A stretch of DNA of 35,717 bases from the NCBI GenBank assembly GCA_023138875.1, contig JAGLOO010000050.1, forward strand, positions 1 to 35,717, written 5' to 3'. The DNA comes from Bacteroidales bacterium. Its GTDB lineage: Bacteria; Bacteroidota; Bacteroidia; Bacteroidales; GCA-2748055. How positions within the stretch are numbered: the stretch's first letter is position 1; the number at the start of each line of letters is the position of its first letter. Positions 1-6,669 of this stretch are shown piece by piece. The notes under the pieces are model-generated. The model had not been told where the DNA came from, searched no databases, and saw only the letters and a program-made list of their open reading frames with translations. The position numbers and the translations under genes are program-made.

Positions 1-26
1 CCACGGATTGATACCACGGATTGATG
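1..26. repeat. short direct repeat at the window edge
   Basis: The unit CCACGGATTGATA is followed immediately by CCACGGATTGATG, so two 13-base units match at 12 of 13 positions. It lies at the very left end of the window, so more copies may exist outside it. No function can be assigned. Confidence 0.6.
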
Positions 27-235
27 CATGGACGATCTGGTATTTCAAGAAGCGTTTATTAGCTGTTAAAGCCCCTATTACCCGGGATAGCATTGGTCTT
101 TCTGAGGTGCAGGAGTTGGTGCAGGAGTTGGAGCAAGGGCTGGTGCAAGGGCTGGAGCTGGAGCTGGTGGACAAAATCCCAGGCAACAAACCCAGTCAAA
201 AATTCTTTGAAAAACTGGTCAGGGTGTCCCGATGA
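2..235 (+). CDS. possible 3' end of an unrecognised gene with VQEL repeats
   Basis: One frame is open from the left edge to a TGA at 233-235. It could be the C-terminal 77 residues of a gene that starts outside the window. The reading contains five tetrapeptide units (VQEL, VQEL, EQGL, VQGL, ELEL) at nucleotides 107-166, then a lysine-rich tail. The repeats would favour a short amphipathic helix. No family is recognised. The Gly/Ala-rich reading of the same repeat in another frame is equally possible, so this may be non-coding repeat DNA rather than a gene. Confidence 0.25.
   Translation, partial: HGLIPRIDAWTIWYFKKRLLAVKAPITRDSIGLSEVQELVQELEQGLVQGLELELVDKIPGNKPSQKFFEKLVRVSR
107..166 (+). repeat. 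12-bp degenerate tandem repeat, five units
   Basis: Five consecutive 12-base units are visible, from GTGCAGGAGTTG (twice, identical) through GAGCAAGGGCTG and GTGCAAGGGCTG to GAGCTGGAGCTG. The period is a multiple of three, so the array keeps any reading frame that crosses it. Confidence 0.7.
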
Positions 236-339
236 CGAAAACAGGAGCAACATACATATAAGGTTAATTACCAGATTCTGGATCGCTCTATCTGCGAAAC
301 AGACAGGACTGGCATCCGGGTACTTATTACCTTGAAGTT

Positions 340-1626
340 TTAATAAACCGGCATCACCTTCAGGTCAACTTCATTGGCCACCTGGTCAAGGGTGAGGGGT
401 TTGCCAAGGAAAAGCAGGGTATCGTTGCCAACCTTAATGGGATTATCGGAACCGGGATCAACTCCCTGGTCAGGCAGGCCAATCAGCCATTCAAAAAACC
501 TGCTGGCATCTGAGTAATCCTTGAACCGGAGTGGATACTCTTTGCCAGCACCGGTCCGTATCTTCATTGCTCTCTTTTGTGTGTGCTCTGTCCCGATACA
601 GTAGAACGAAGGCAGATAATCCTTCTTTGTAAAAAGCGGGATCTCCTTTTTCACTGTCCCGGTATAATACTCCACCTGATCGTCCCACTCCTGGTAAGTT
701 TTCCAGCCCGATTGAACATGCCGGTAAACGTAATCCAGTTCCAGAACTGCCTTGATGGTATCCGGGGCATCTTCCATCCTGGGAACCAGCACATCCATAT
801 GTTTCAGGGCTGTAATGGTCGGTCCGTTGAGTCCTTCCTGATCGTCCCCGGAAAACAGGGGAATGGTCAGCCTCTCCGGAAACCCGGCAAACTCCATGGA
901 TACATCTGCAATGACATTTCCCGAAAGGTCGATCTCCCTGGTCCCTTCCTCCTCGATCTCGATCCGCGTATCACTGATGCTACCGTTCAGCTTCAAATAC
1001 CTGGATCTTATCTCCTGTTTTTCGTCCCGGCTTATGGTGCCTTTACCTGTTATATCCGTTTTCTCCTTCACCGGACCTTCCGCATCAAGTTCCAGGCTCC
1101 TGGTAAAACTTACATCGGCGATCTCAATTTCACCATATTCAGTGACATACCTGTTCCATTTCGTGAAATAGAGATTGTAGTGACCGGGTATCTCAAGACT
1201 GAATTTCAGGTACTCGATCCTGTCAGCCGGGGTAAACCTGCCGGAGCCATCATTTAATACCGAATAATCCCGGAGTTTGCTGATGGTAAACACCATTCCC
1301 AGGTCCATATTGGTATAATCAAAAGCCGGGATGGCTCCATCCACCATGTATTCATGATTGAGGGCACCTGTGAACTGCTCGTTGTCGGGGTACCTGGTGT
1401 TCAGGATCTGGATCAGCTGAGTCTGGGCACCTGCACTCAGGTCCCAGAGGTTTTTTCCGGGAGTTTCAGAACCGGCCGCAGTCAAACTGTAATCAAACAG
1501 CTCCATATCCACCAGCGAATTGTCCTGCGCTTTATACGTAGCCGATTTGAATCGCTTCGTGGTGGTACAACCGGTCAGCAGAAACAGGATAATGAATCCG
1601 GTAATCAGGATAGCAAACTTCTTCAT
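340..1626 (-). CDS. predicted lipoprotein of unknown function
   Basis: This 428-residue protein starts with a clear lipoprotein signal: a hydrophobic stretch after MKKF ending in LLTGC, with Cys20 as the expected lipidated residue. The rest is soluble and rich in beta-prone, charged segments. No catalytic motif or known domain is recognised. The mature part (about residues 25-428) would sit on the periplasmic face of the inner or outer membrane. It is the last gene of a long minus-strand run, 34 bases downstream of a small unknown gene. The gene call is firm because the frame is long, has a clean signal peptide and an ATG start; the function is unknown. Confidence 0.85.
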   Translation of the reverse strand: MKKFAILITGFIILFLLTGCTTTKRFKSATYKAQDNSLVDMELFDYSLTAAGSETPGKNLWDLSAGAQTQLIQILNTRYPDNEQFTGALNHEYMVDGAIPAFDYTNMDLGMVFTISKLRDYSVLNDGSGRFTPADRIEYLKFSLEIPGHYNLYFTKWNRYVTEYGEIEIADVSFTRSLELDAEGPVKEKTDITGKGTISRDEKQEIRSRYLKLNGSISDTRIEIEEEGTREIDLSGNVIADVSMEFAGFPERLTIPLFSGDDQEGLNGPTITALKHMDVLVPRMEDAPDTIKAVLELDYVYRHVQSGWKTYQEWDDQVEYYTGTVKKEIPLFTKKDYLPSFYCIGTEHTQKRAMKIRTGAGKEYPLRFKDYSDASRFFEWLIGLPDQGVDPGSDNPIKVGNDTLLFLGKPLTLDQVANEVDLKVMPVY

Positions 1627-1660
1627 AGCATCATTATTAATACTCCCTCAACAAATTAAA

Positions 1661-1858
1661 TCAGTCGCTGTACACCCTCGCAATGATCCTTTCTCCTGGA
1701 TTTTCCGTACAGTAAATTTCAATCTTCTTTACTATTTCTTTTACGGAGAATTCCAGGTCAGGAATACAATTAAACGACATTCCATTCTCATACACATCGT
1801 CTTCACTCCGGTCGATACATTTCTCTACGCCCAGGTTACGAACAATTAAATAATACAT
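1661..1858 (-). CDS. small hypothetical protein
   Basis: A 65-residue frame with an ATG start lies just upstream of the lipoprotein gene on the same strand. The sequence is mixed and charged, with two cysteines in the middle (FNC and IYC), and has no signal peptide or membrane segment. It resembles no family I recognise. Its position in a tight same-strand run and its protein-like composition support a real gene, but its shortness leaves room for doubt. Confidence 0.45.
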   Translation of the reverse strand: MYYLIVRNLGVEKCIDRSEDDVYENGMSFNCIPDLEFSVKEIVKKIEIYCTENPGERIIARVYSD

Positions 1859-1927
1859 ATGGATATATTGATTATGCCTTTTTGTATTTGAGAGTGATAA
1901 CCTTAATAAATATAAGAAATTATCCGG

Positions 1928-2800
1928 TTATGCATGAATTGACGCTCCAACTGCAAGCTGATCCACCCATTCCACAATGATGCTGAATATCTCCTCCCTG
2001 TTGATTTCGTTGAAGTTTTCGTGGAAGTTCTCCGGATAGTAGTGCTCTGTGAGTACACCGGGATCGATTTTTCCCAGCAGTTGGCGGGTAGCCCCTGCGT
2101 CGGCCAGGCGGTCATCTCCGGCCACAAAAGCAAGCAGCGGGTGTTTCCATCCGGCAATCTGATCCGGAATGTATTGCTGTGCTTTCAATAATTCACTGGC
2201 AAACCGGGCCGAAACATGTGCGGCCCTGATGTGGTTGCTTTCATCATCAAGGTGTCTCTGATATATCTCCTTATCGAGCGTAAGATAGGGCTTTGAATCC
2301 TCAATGGGAACAGTCATTTTCGGCGCTACTACAGAAAGGAGCCCGGCTATTTTCAACAGGATCCAGGGTGCTTTGATGGCATTTACATAGTAGGGAGAGG
2401 AAATAATGAATCCCTTGATCTGTGGATCATTACCCAGTCTGTCCAGTCCATAAAGGGTAGCGATCAATCCACCCATGGAGTGGCCCAAGATAAATACGGG
2501 CAGACCGGCATATTGTTCCTTTGTCCATTCGATCATCAACCCAAGGTCGTCCAGAAATACTTCAAACCGGGGAATATAGACCTTCTCCTTCAGGTCATGA
2601 CCATGCAGATCATGGGCAACAGTGGCGATACCGTGTTTCTTGAAATAGAGGGCTGGCGTCAGGTAATCCCCACCATGGGCCATCCCCCCGTGAATAGCCA
2701 GCATCACTGCCCTGGACCGGTCCGGTTCCCATATGTGAATATCCCTGTCAATTCCATCGCTGCATGTCAGTTTTTCCATTCGGTCTTCCGAGAATCTCAT
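1928..2800 (-). CDS. alpha/beta hydrolase, monoacylglycerol-lipase-like
   Basis: This 290-residue protein has the alpha/beta-hydrolase layout: an oxyanion-type AIHGGMAHGG segment near residues 35-44, the nucleophile elbow GHSMGG with Ser108, a probable acid in AGDDRLADA (Asp229 or Asp230) and a probable catalytic His in NFHENF (His260). This pattern and length match the serine aminopeptidase S33/monoacylglycerol lipase group (Hydrolase_4), which cleaves esters of lipids or small molecules. There is no signal peptide, so it is probably cytoplasmic. The ATG at 2800 is used; an alternative ATG seven codons in is possible. It follows the truncated PhzF gene by 39 bases. The exact substrate cannot be read from the sequence. 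Confidence 0.85.
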   Translation of the reverse strand: MRFSEDRMEKLTCSDGIDRDIHIWEPDRSRAVMLAIHGGMAHGGDYLTPALYFKKHGIATVAHDLHGHDLKEKVYIPRFEVFLDDLGLMIEWTKEQYAGLPVFILGHSMGGLIATLYGLDRLGNDPQIKGFIISSPYYVNAIKAPWILLKIAGLLSVVAPKMTVPIEDSKPYLTLDKEIYQRHLDDESNHIRAAHVSARFASELLKAQQYIPDQIAGWKHPLLAFVAGDDRLADAGATRQLLGKIDPGVLTEHYYPENFHENFNEINREEIFSIIVEWVDQLAVGASIHA

Positions 2801-2839
2801 ATTAAATTGTTTTAATGGGCAGGACTTTTCATGATTGGA

Positions 2840-3448
2840 TCATTTGATGGCCTGTATAAAAATCTCTCCAACCATATAGGTAACTGCCTGTCCGGAAATC
2901 TTAACCCTGTCACCCAGGTTCTCGCAGACAAGGTCACCTCTGCGCTCAGAGATCTGACGGGCAGACATTTTTTTCTTGCCGAGCACCTCTGACCAGTAAG
3001 GTGTAAGGGAGGTATGGGCCGATCCCGTTACCGGGTCCTCGTTGATCCCGGCCCCCGGGGCAAAGAAACGGGAGACAAAATCCACTTCAACCCCCTTTGC
3101 AGAAACAATCACTCCCCTCACCCCTGCCCCGGCCAGTTGACCGAAATCAGGTTTCATCTCCTCGATATCCTGCTGGTCCGGGTAGATCAGCAGATAATCG
3201 GTCTTTCCCTTCAACGCTTTCAAAGGGGCCCTCCCCAGCGCATCCACCAGGTTCGCTGATACTTCAACCTCTTTCAGGGTATCGGCTGGGAAATCCAGTG
3301 TGAGCGTATCCCCGGATCTACTCACGCTAAGCCCACCGGACCTGGGGGAGTTGAACGCTATTACATCCGACGGATGGTCGAAATATTCAAACAAAACATG
3401 CGCCGTGGCCAGGGTGGCATGACCACAGAGGTCCACCTCCAGTTTCAT
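2840..3448 (-). pseudogene. 5'-truncated PhzF-family isomerase gene
   Basis: The readable protein starts abruptly at MKLEVDLCGHATLATAHVLF, which in intact PhzF proteins (about 260-290 residues) lies some 70 residues in. The rest of the family is present to the normal end, including the second-half motif INEDPVTGSAHTSL. The missing part holds the family's catalytic glutamate (the NLSETAF region), so activity is not expected. The break lies 10 bases after the stop of the DUF1287 gene. The frame extends a further 18 codons into that gene's 3' end but shows no PhzF sequence there. A 10-base palindrome, TTTCATGAAA (3443-3452), covers the first usable ATG. Either a real deletion or an assembly artefact made this junction. 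Confidence 0.75.
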
Positions 3449-3458
3449 GAAATTGAAA

Positions 3459-4049
3459 TTAATTCCCGTTATAAATATAGTGCCCGATGATGCGGAAACC
3501 AAACAGGCAATCCTCCAGTACCTGCCCGGCTCCTATGTTATGGACCACCTGGTACTCTTTCCCACCGGGTGATCTCCGGTCCACCACGATCCCGATGTGG
3601 GTAATACCTCCGCCCAGGTTCCAGCATACAATGTCCCCCGGCAGGTAGCCTCCAGGCTCATCCGTAATGGCCTTTACTGTTCCATGCCGCTCAAAGAATG
3701 TCATCAGGTTGGGCACCCTGCGGTGATCAATGTTCCTGTCGGGCCAGCTTAATCCCCAGATATCAGGGTAGAGGTCAAACTGTGCCACCATGTCCTCGTG
3801 TACCTTCTTCTGAAGATCGATCCCCAACAGCCTGTAAGCGCGGATGACCACATCGGAACATACTCCGCGACCGGCAGGTACATCCCCATTGGGATAATCC
3901 ATGGCATAGTAGGCCGGATCATACACCACTTCCTGTTCGGTAAGTAGAAGTGCGGCTTCGCTGAGCTTTTCCGCAAATCCATCCTGTCCGCAGGCCAGAA
4001 TGGCCCCGGATACAAGCAATGCAATGATGAATGTTCTTCTCATCTCCAT
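3459..4049 (-). CDS. DUF1287 family secreted protein (NlpC/P60-like fold suspected)
   Basis: This 196-residue protein has an N-terminal signal, hydrophobic to about residue 20 and ending ILACGQ; Cys20 could even make it a lipoprotein. The body matches the DUF1287 family as I know it: YPNGDVPAGRGVCSDVVIRA with Cys64, VHEDM, then NIDHRRVPNL, and later THIGIVVDRR with His151. Cys64 and His151 are candidates for a cysteine-peptidase-type pair, as in cell-wall amidases, but the biochemical role of the family is not established. It lies 66 bases downstream of the STAS-like gene and directly upstream of the broken PhzF gene. Its own length looks normal. Confidence 0.85.
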   Translation of the reverse strand: MEMRRTFIIALLVSGAILACGQDGFAEKLSEAALLLTEQEVVYDPAYYAMDYPNGDVPAGRGVCSDVVIRAYRLLGIDLQKKVHEDMVAQFDLYPDIWGLSWPDRNIDHRRVPNLMTFFERHGTVKAITDEPGGYLPGDIVCWNLGGGITHIGIVVDRRSPGGKEYQVVHNIGAGQVLEDCLFGFRIIGHYIYNGN

Positions 4050-4115
4050 TATGACAACAATTTGGTACTAATATATGCTTTGATGGAGCAATGTTTGCAG
4101 ATCAGGCCGGATAAA

Positions 4116-4475
4116 TCAGGGCGCAATCCACCTGAATGCTGCTTCTTCGGTAACAAAAGGACGTACCTGAAGATGCTTGACCATGTGGTCCACCATAACG
4201 GCATTGGATATGACGGGATGATCCAGTACAATGGCAACCTTCAGATTCTTCAATCGGTCGCTATATTTATTAAGGAAATCACTCATTTCATTGACGTTAC
4301 CCGGATCCCCCGGCATAACCACGTTTTCAAACAGGGTTATGACACCTTTGTAACCAGACAGGTCCTCAATTTTATTAAATATTTCTTTCCATGAATTAAT
4401 CATATCATCCAAAGATACTTCCCCTGAAAAACGCCGAATAATGACTTTATCCTTAATTTCAATAGAAGCTTTCAT
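4116..4475 (-). CDS. STAS/SpoIIAA-like small cytoplasmic protein
   Basis: This 119-residue protein has no signal or membrane segment. Its pattern of alternating strands and helices (an initial strand pair ending in IIRRFSGEVSLDD, then a helix, then GVITLFENVV, a helix, KVAIVLDHP and a final helix) resembles STAS/SEC14-like or 'SpoIIAA-like' proteins of Bacteroidota. The resemblance is of fold pattern only and no catalytic residue is evident. It starts at an ATG 117 bases downstream of the hgcB remnant on the same strand, so it could belong to that transcript. Function unknown. Confidence 0.65.
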   Translation of the reverse strand: MKASIEIKDKVIIRRFSGEVSLDDMINSWKEIFNKIEDLSGYKGVITLFENVVMPGDPGNVNEMSDFLNKYSDRLKNLKVAIVLDHPVISNAVMVDHMVKHLQVRPFVTEEAAFRWIAP

Positions 4476-4592
4476 ACCAATATTAAATTTAAGAAAATGA
4501 ATCGCAGGGTATTATCTCCCGGTAAATATATTTGACAGGTGTTCATTCATGAGTGACGAAGGGATAAATAATGAGCTGCCGTAAGGATTGGA

Positions 4593-4761
4593 TTACCCGC
4601 AACTACACTCGTCCGTCTTTTTGCCTTTCAAAGAAGCATAGAACATGGCCGTGGCGCAACCAACCCCACTATTTACCTGGACAGCACCTGATGCACATCA
4701 TGCAACCATTGCATAGCTCCTGGTCAAGATTCAACGTATTATCTGAATATGCGTTGTACAT
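4593..4761 (-). pseudogene. hgcB: hgcB remnant: ferredoxin partner of HgcA with an internal out-of-frame deletion
   Basis: Starting at an ATG two bases after the hgcA stop, the frame reads 30 residues with the first ferredoxin motif intact (CNGCMMCIRCCP, C-x2-C-x2-C-x3-C-P) and then hits TAG at 4669-4671. From 4679 to the TAA at 4593-4595 a different frame reads the characteristic HgcB end: VNSGVGCATAMFYASLKGK, then DECSCG. Known HgcB proteins are about 95-100 residues and carry a second CxxCxxCxxxC motif between these parts. Here that middle (roughly 40-45 residues) is missing, and 169 bases from start to stop is not a multiple of three. HgcB donates electrons to HgcA for mercury methylation. 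This copy should not make a working protein. CAGGT occurs twice at the join (CAGGTGCTGTCCAGGT on the minus strand), which could have helped a deletion. Confidence 0.85.
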
Positions 4762-4762
4762 G

Positions 4763-5542
4763 TTACAATTTAATATGGTAGAAAACCAGTGTAGCAATAA
4801 ACAGAACAGATCCACTTCCGAATAACCATACCATGGCCGGAAAGTATCTGAAAATCTCTTTCTTCACTCCGGTCCTTGAAGTGAAGGTTGTTGCGCCAGT
4901 AAAATTGAGTGACAGGAATGCACTGACTACCGCCAGGGCAGGAATAATTCCTGCAGCAAAGTAGAGGGCAGTTCCGGCAATAAACAACGGGAGCAGGACA
5001 TGTTTGAGTTCAACCGGTATGAGCAACAGCCTGTCCATGACCGGAAATTCCACCAGCCTCATTTCAGGGATTGTTTTTCCCAGTTCCAGGTACCTGGAAA
5101 GATCTGAAGCCCTTACAGGACCATATTTGATCCCGAATCCACTTTTCTCCTTCACCAGATGGGCCGCAATACCGGGAGCCCCCAGCTGGGGTAAAATAAG
5201 CGTGCGGTGATTTACAATTTCCTTCAGTCCTGTCAATTCAATTCGATGGATCAGTTCATCCGTACCAAAGGTTCCCTTACCGGCGGCACACCAGACATTA
5301 ATGCCCCTGGTGTCAAGAACCAGTATATAGCTGTCAACCCCTGTAAGATTTGATCTTAAGGCATCGAAGCTCAACGTATAGTTGGCTGTCACGAATACTG
5401 AAGATGCGGGACCGGGATTACCAAGTTTGTATAGCCCGGGTTCAACAGAATGGCCCATGCGTTTTATACCCATCCTGACCAAAATGTGGTCCAGTTGATC
5501 AGAAAAACTGATCCTGGAATTTGTGTGTTTTACTTCTAACAT
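4763..5542 (-). CDS. hgcA: HgcA-like corrinoid protein (mercury methylation) with a shortened membrane domain
   Basis: The soluble half carries the HgcA signature cap-helix motif NVWCAAGKGTFGT (Cys85 from this start), preceded by VEPGLYKLGNPGP and FVTANYTLSFD and followed by LILPQLGAPG and YGPVRASDL, all typical of HgcA. In the family the cap-helix cysteine coordinates cobalt of a corrinoid that passes a methyl group to Hg(II). Known HgcA proteins are about 320-350 residues with four or five C-terminal membrane helices. This one is 259 residues, and only about 80 residues follow the MDRLLLIPVEL segment. The reading goes from the first helix directly to the late SAFLSLNFTGATTFTS segment, so about 50-60 residues seem to be missing in frame. 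The ATG at 5542 overlaps the stop of an upstream fragment (TGATG), and hgcB follows after two bases. A different frame-compatible start lies 10 codons upstream but is not an ATG-supported choice. Function is doubtful given the short membrane part and broken partner. Confidence 0.85.
   Translation of the reverse strand: MLEVKHTNSRISFSDQLDHILVRMGIKRMGHSVEPGLYKLGNPGPASSVFVTANYTLSFDALRSNLTGVDSYILVLDTRGINVWCAAGKGTFGTDELIHRIELTGLKEIVNHRTLILPQLGAPGIAAHLVKEKSGFGIKYGPVRASDLSRYLELGKTIPEMRLVEFPVMDRLLLIPVELKHVLLPLFIAGTALYFAAGIIPALAVVSAFLSLNFTGATTFTSRTGVKKEIFRYFPAMVWLFGSGSVLFIATLVFYHIKL
4938..4954. repeat. perfect palindrome at the apparent hgcA deletion point
   Basis: GCAGGAATAATTCCTGC is an 8-base inverted repeat around a single central base. 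It encodes the AGIIPA segment of HgcA, exactly where the membrane domain seems to jump from the first to the late helices. A hairpin here could mark a replication or assembly deletion junction. Confidence 0.7.
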
Positions 5543-5658
5543 CAGCAACTCTTTTCCCGGAATAGCACCCAATATTCCTTAGTGACCTCATGAGATTTTG
5601 CCTTGAATCCTGATCCAAACATGTCGCACTTATCGCGCTGGGTGAAGAACTGCCCGTT
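5542..5658 (-). pseudogene. orphan 3' gene fragment directly upstream of hgcA
   Basis: One frame, ending at TGA 5542-5544, reads 38 residues including CDMFGSGFKAKSHEVTKEYW and ending in VLFREKSC. It looks like the genuine C-terminus of a soluble protein but has no upstream body: the frame closes at a TAG near 5689-5691, beyond which the glycosyltransferase gene ends. The TGA overlaps the hgcA ATG in the TGATG manner of translationally coupled operon genes, which supports it as a real former member of the hgcA operon. The end resembles that of small SAM-dependent methyltransferases in a general way, but I cannot name the family. Confidence 0.5.
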
Positions 5659-5702
5659 AAGAAGAAATATAACAAAGAAGGAAAACTGCTATCCGATCAG
5701 GC

Positions 5703-6662
5703 CTATCTCTTTAACAATATATAATTCCTGAATTCGCCCAGTCTCCTTCCTGAAAGCAGGTGTTTTTCAATCCAGGAGATGGTCCTGTATTTCAGTTTAT
5801 CGTGTTTTGCCTTCACGGGATTCAGGCAGCGGGTGGGACCCGTAAAGCGAAGCTGCTCTTTCCAGTCATACCGGGCAATCCATTCGTCCAACACAGCCGG
5901 ATGAGTACCCATGAACCTGGTAAGTTTGTTCAGGTTCCCGTAATCATAGATCCGGTCGTATTTATGCGCTTCGATCTGCTTCTCAATCTTCTCACGGCCT
6001 CTGTGGTTCATACTGAACACCTTGATCTTGTTCTGCATCACTGCAGGAGGACGCACCCATCCATAGTGAAAGATCTCTGCATCCACACCGGCCACTTTCA
6101 GTTTGTATGTTCCCTCCTGCTGCCTGTAGTTGATGCCATCAAAATCAGGAATCCTGCGGAATGACTGTGCCGACTCCCATGAGTAGACATCAGGAAGGTT
6201 TTTGATGATTCGGACCTCTTGCCGGTACCAGCAATGGGAATCCTGAATGTGTTCATAGTCGCCCCAGAAGTGCCGGTAACGAAACAACAGGCCCTCCACC
6301 TCCTTATCATAAAGCAATTCACGGCAACGCTCCCTGATGTTGTCCAGGTCCTTCTCGTGTACCACCTCATCCGACTGCAGGTAGAACAACCAGTCGCCGG
6401 TACACAACTCCCTGGCTAAATCTGTCTGGTGAGCGTGTTCCATACCCCGGGGATACTTCTCAATGTCCCACACCGTATCGATGATCCGGATCTTTTCACT
6501 GCCTATGGCTTCAATTTCCCGGCGGGTGGTGTCATCTTCATCAGAATCCCCCAGTGCCACAACAAATTCATCCACGATAGGCAGGATGGACTCAATGGCC
6601 TGGCGCATGGGATAGTATAATTTGAGGGCGTTCTTGCCCATGGAGAAACCACTTATCTTCAT
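5703..6662 (-). CDS. family-2-like glycosyltransferase
   Basis: This 319-residue protein starts at the ATG at 6662 (MKISGFSMGKN), seven bases after the ABC exporter stop. The N-terminal half has the GT-A features: a nucleotide-binding start, IVDEFVVALGDSDEDDTTR, and DWLFYLQSDEVVHEKDL, whose acidic residues would bind the metal and nucleotide sugar. The C-terminal half is charged and has no long membrane helix, so the enzyme is probably cytoplasmic or membrane-associated by its surface. Tight coupling with an MsbA-like exporter suggests transfer of a sugar to a lipid or glycan that the exporter flips, for example lipid A core or a glycolipid. Donor and acceptor are not readable from sequence. 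Confidence 0.8.
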   Translation of the reverse strand: MKISGFSMGKNALKLYYPMRQAIESILPIVDEFVVALGDSDEDDTTRREIEAIGSEKIRIIDTVWDIEKYPRGMEHAHQTDLARELCTGDWLFYLQSDEVVHEKDLDNIRERCRELLYDKEVEGLLFRYRHFWGDYEHIQDSHCWYRQEVRIIKNLPDVYSWESAQSFRRIPDFDGINYRQQEGTYKLKVAGVDAEIFHYGWVRPPAVMQNKIKVFSMNHRGREKIEKQIEAHKYDRIYDYGNLNKLTRFMGTHPAVLDEWIARYDWKEQLRFTGPTRCLNPVKAKHDKLKYRTISWIEKHLLSGRRLGEFRNYILLKR

Positions 6663-6669
6663 AGGAGAG

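Noticed and set aside
577-1257. 226-codon plus-strand frame
   Set aside because: Antisense to the lipoprotein gene, which has a clean signal peptide; no recognisable protein features.
4571-4825. 84-codon plus-strand frame opposite hgcB
   Set aside because: It is antisense to the hgcB remnant and the end of hgcA, has no protein-like pattern, and the minus-strand reading has clear family motifs.
5614-5724. Plus-strand open segment reading VALIALGEELPVKKKY and on to a stop
   Set aside because: It resembles the tail of a nitroreductase-type protein in a loose way, but it overlaps the glycosyltransferase end and the orphan fragment on the other strand and has no start. Too weak to list as a gene remnant.
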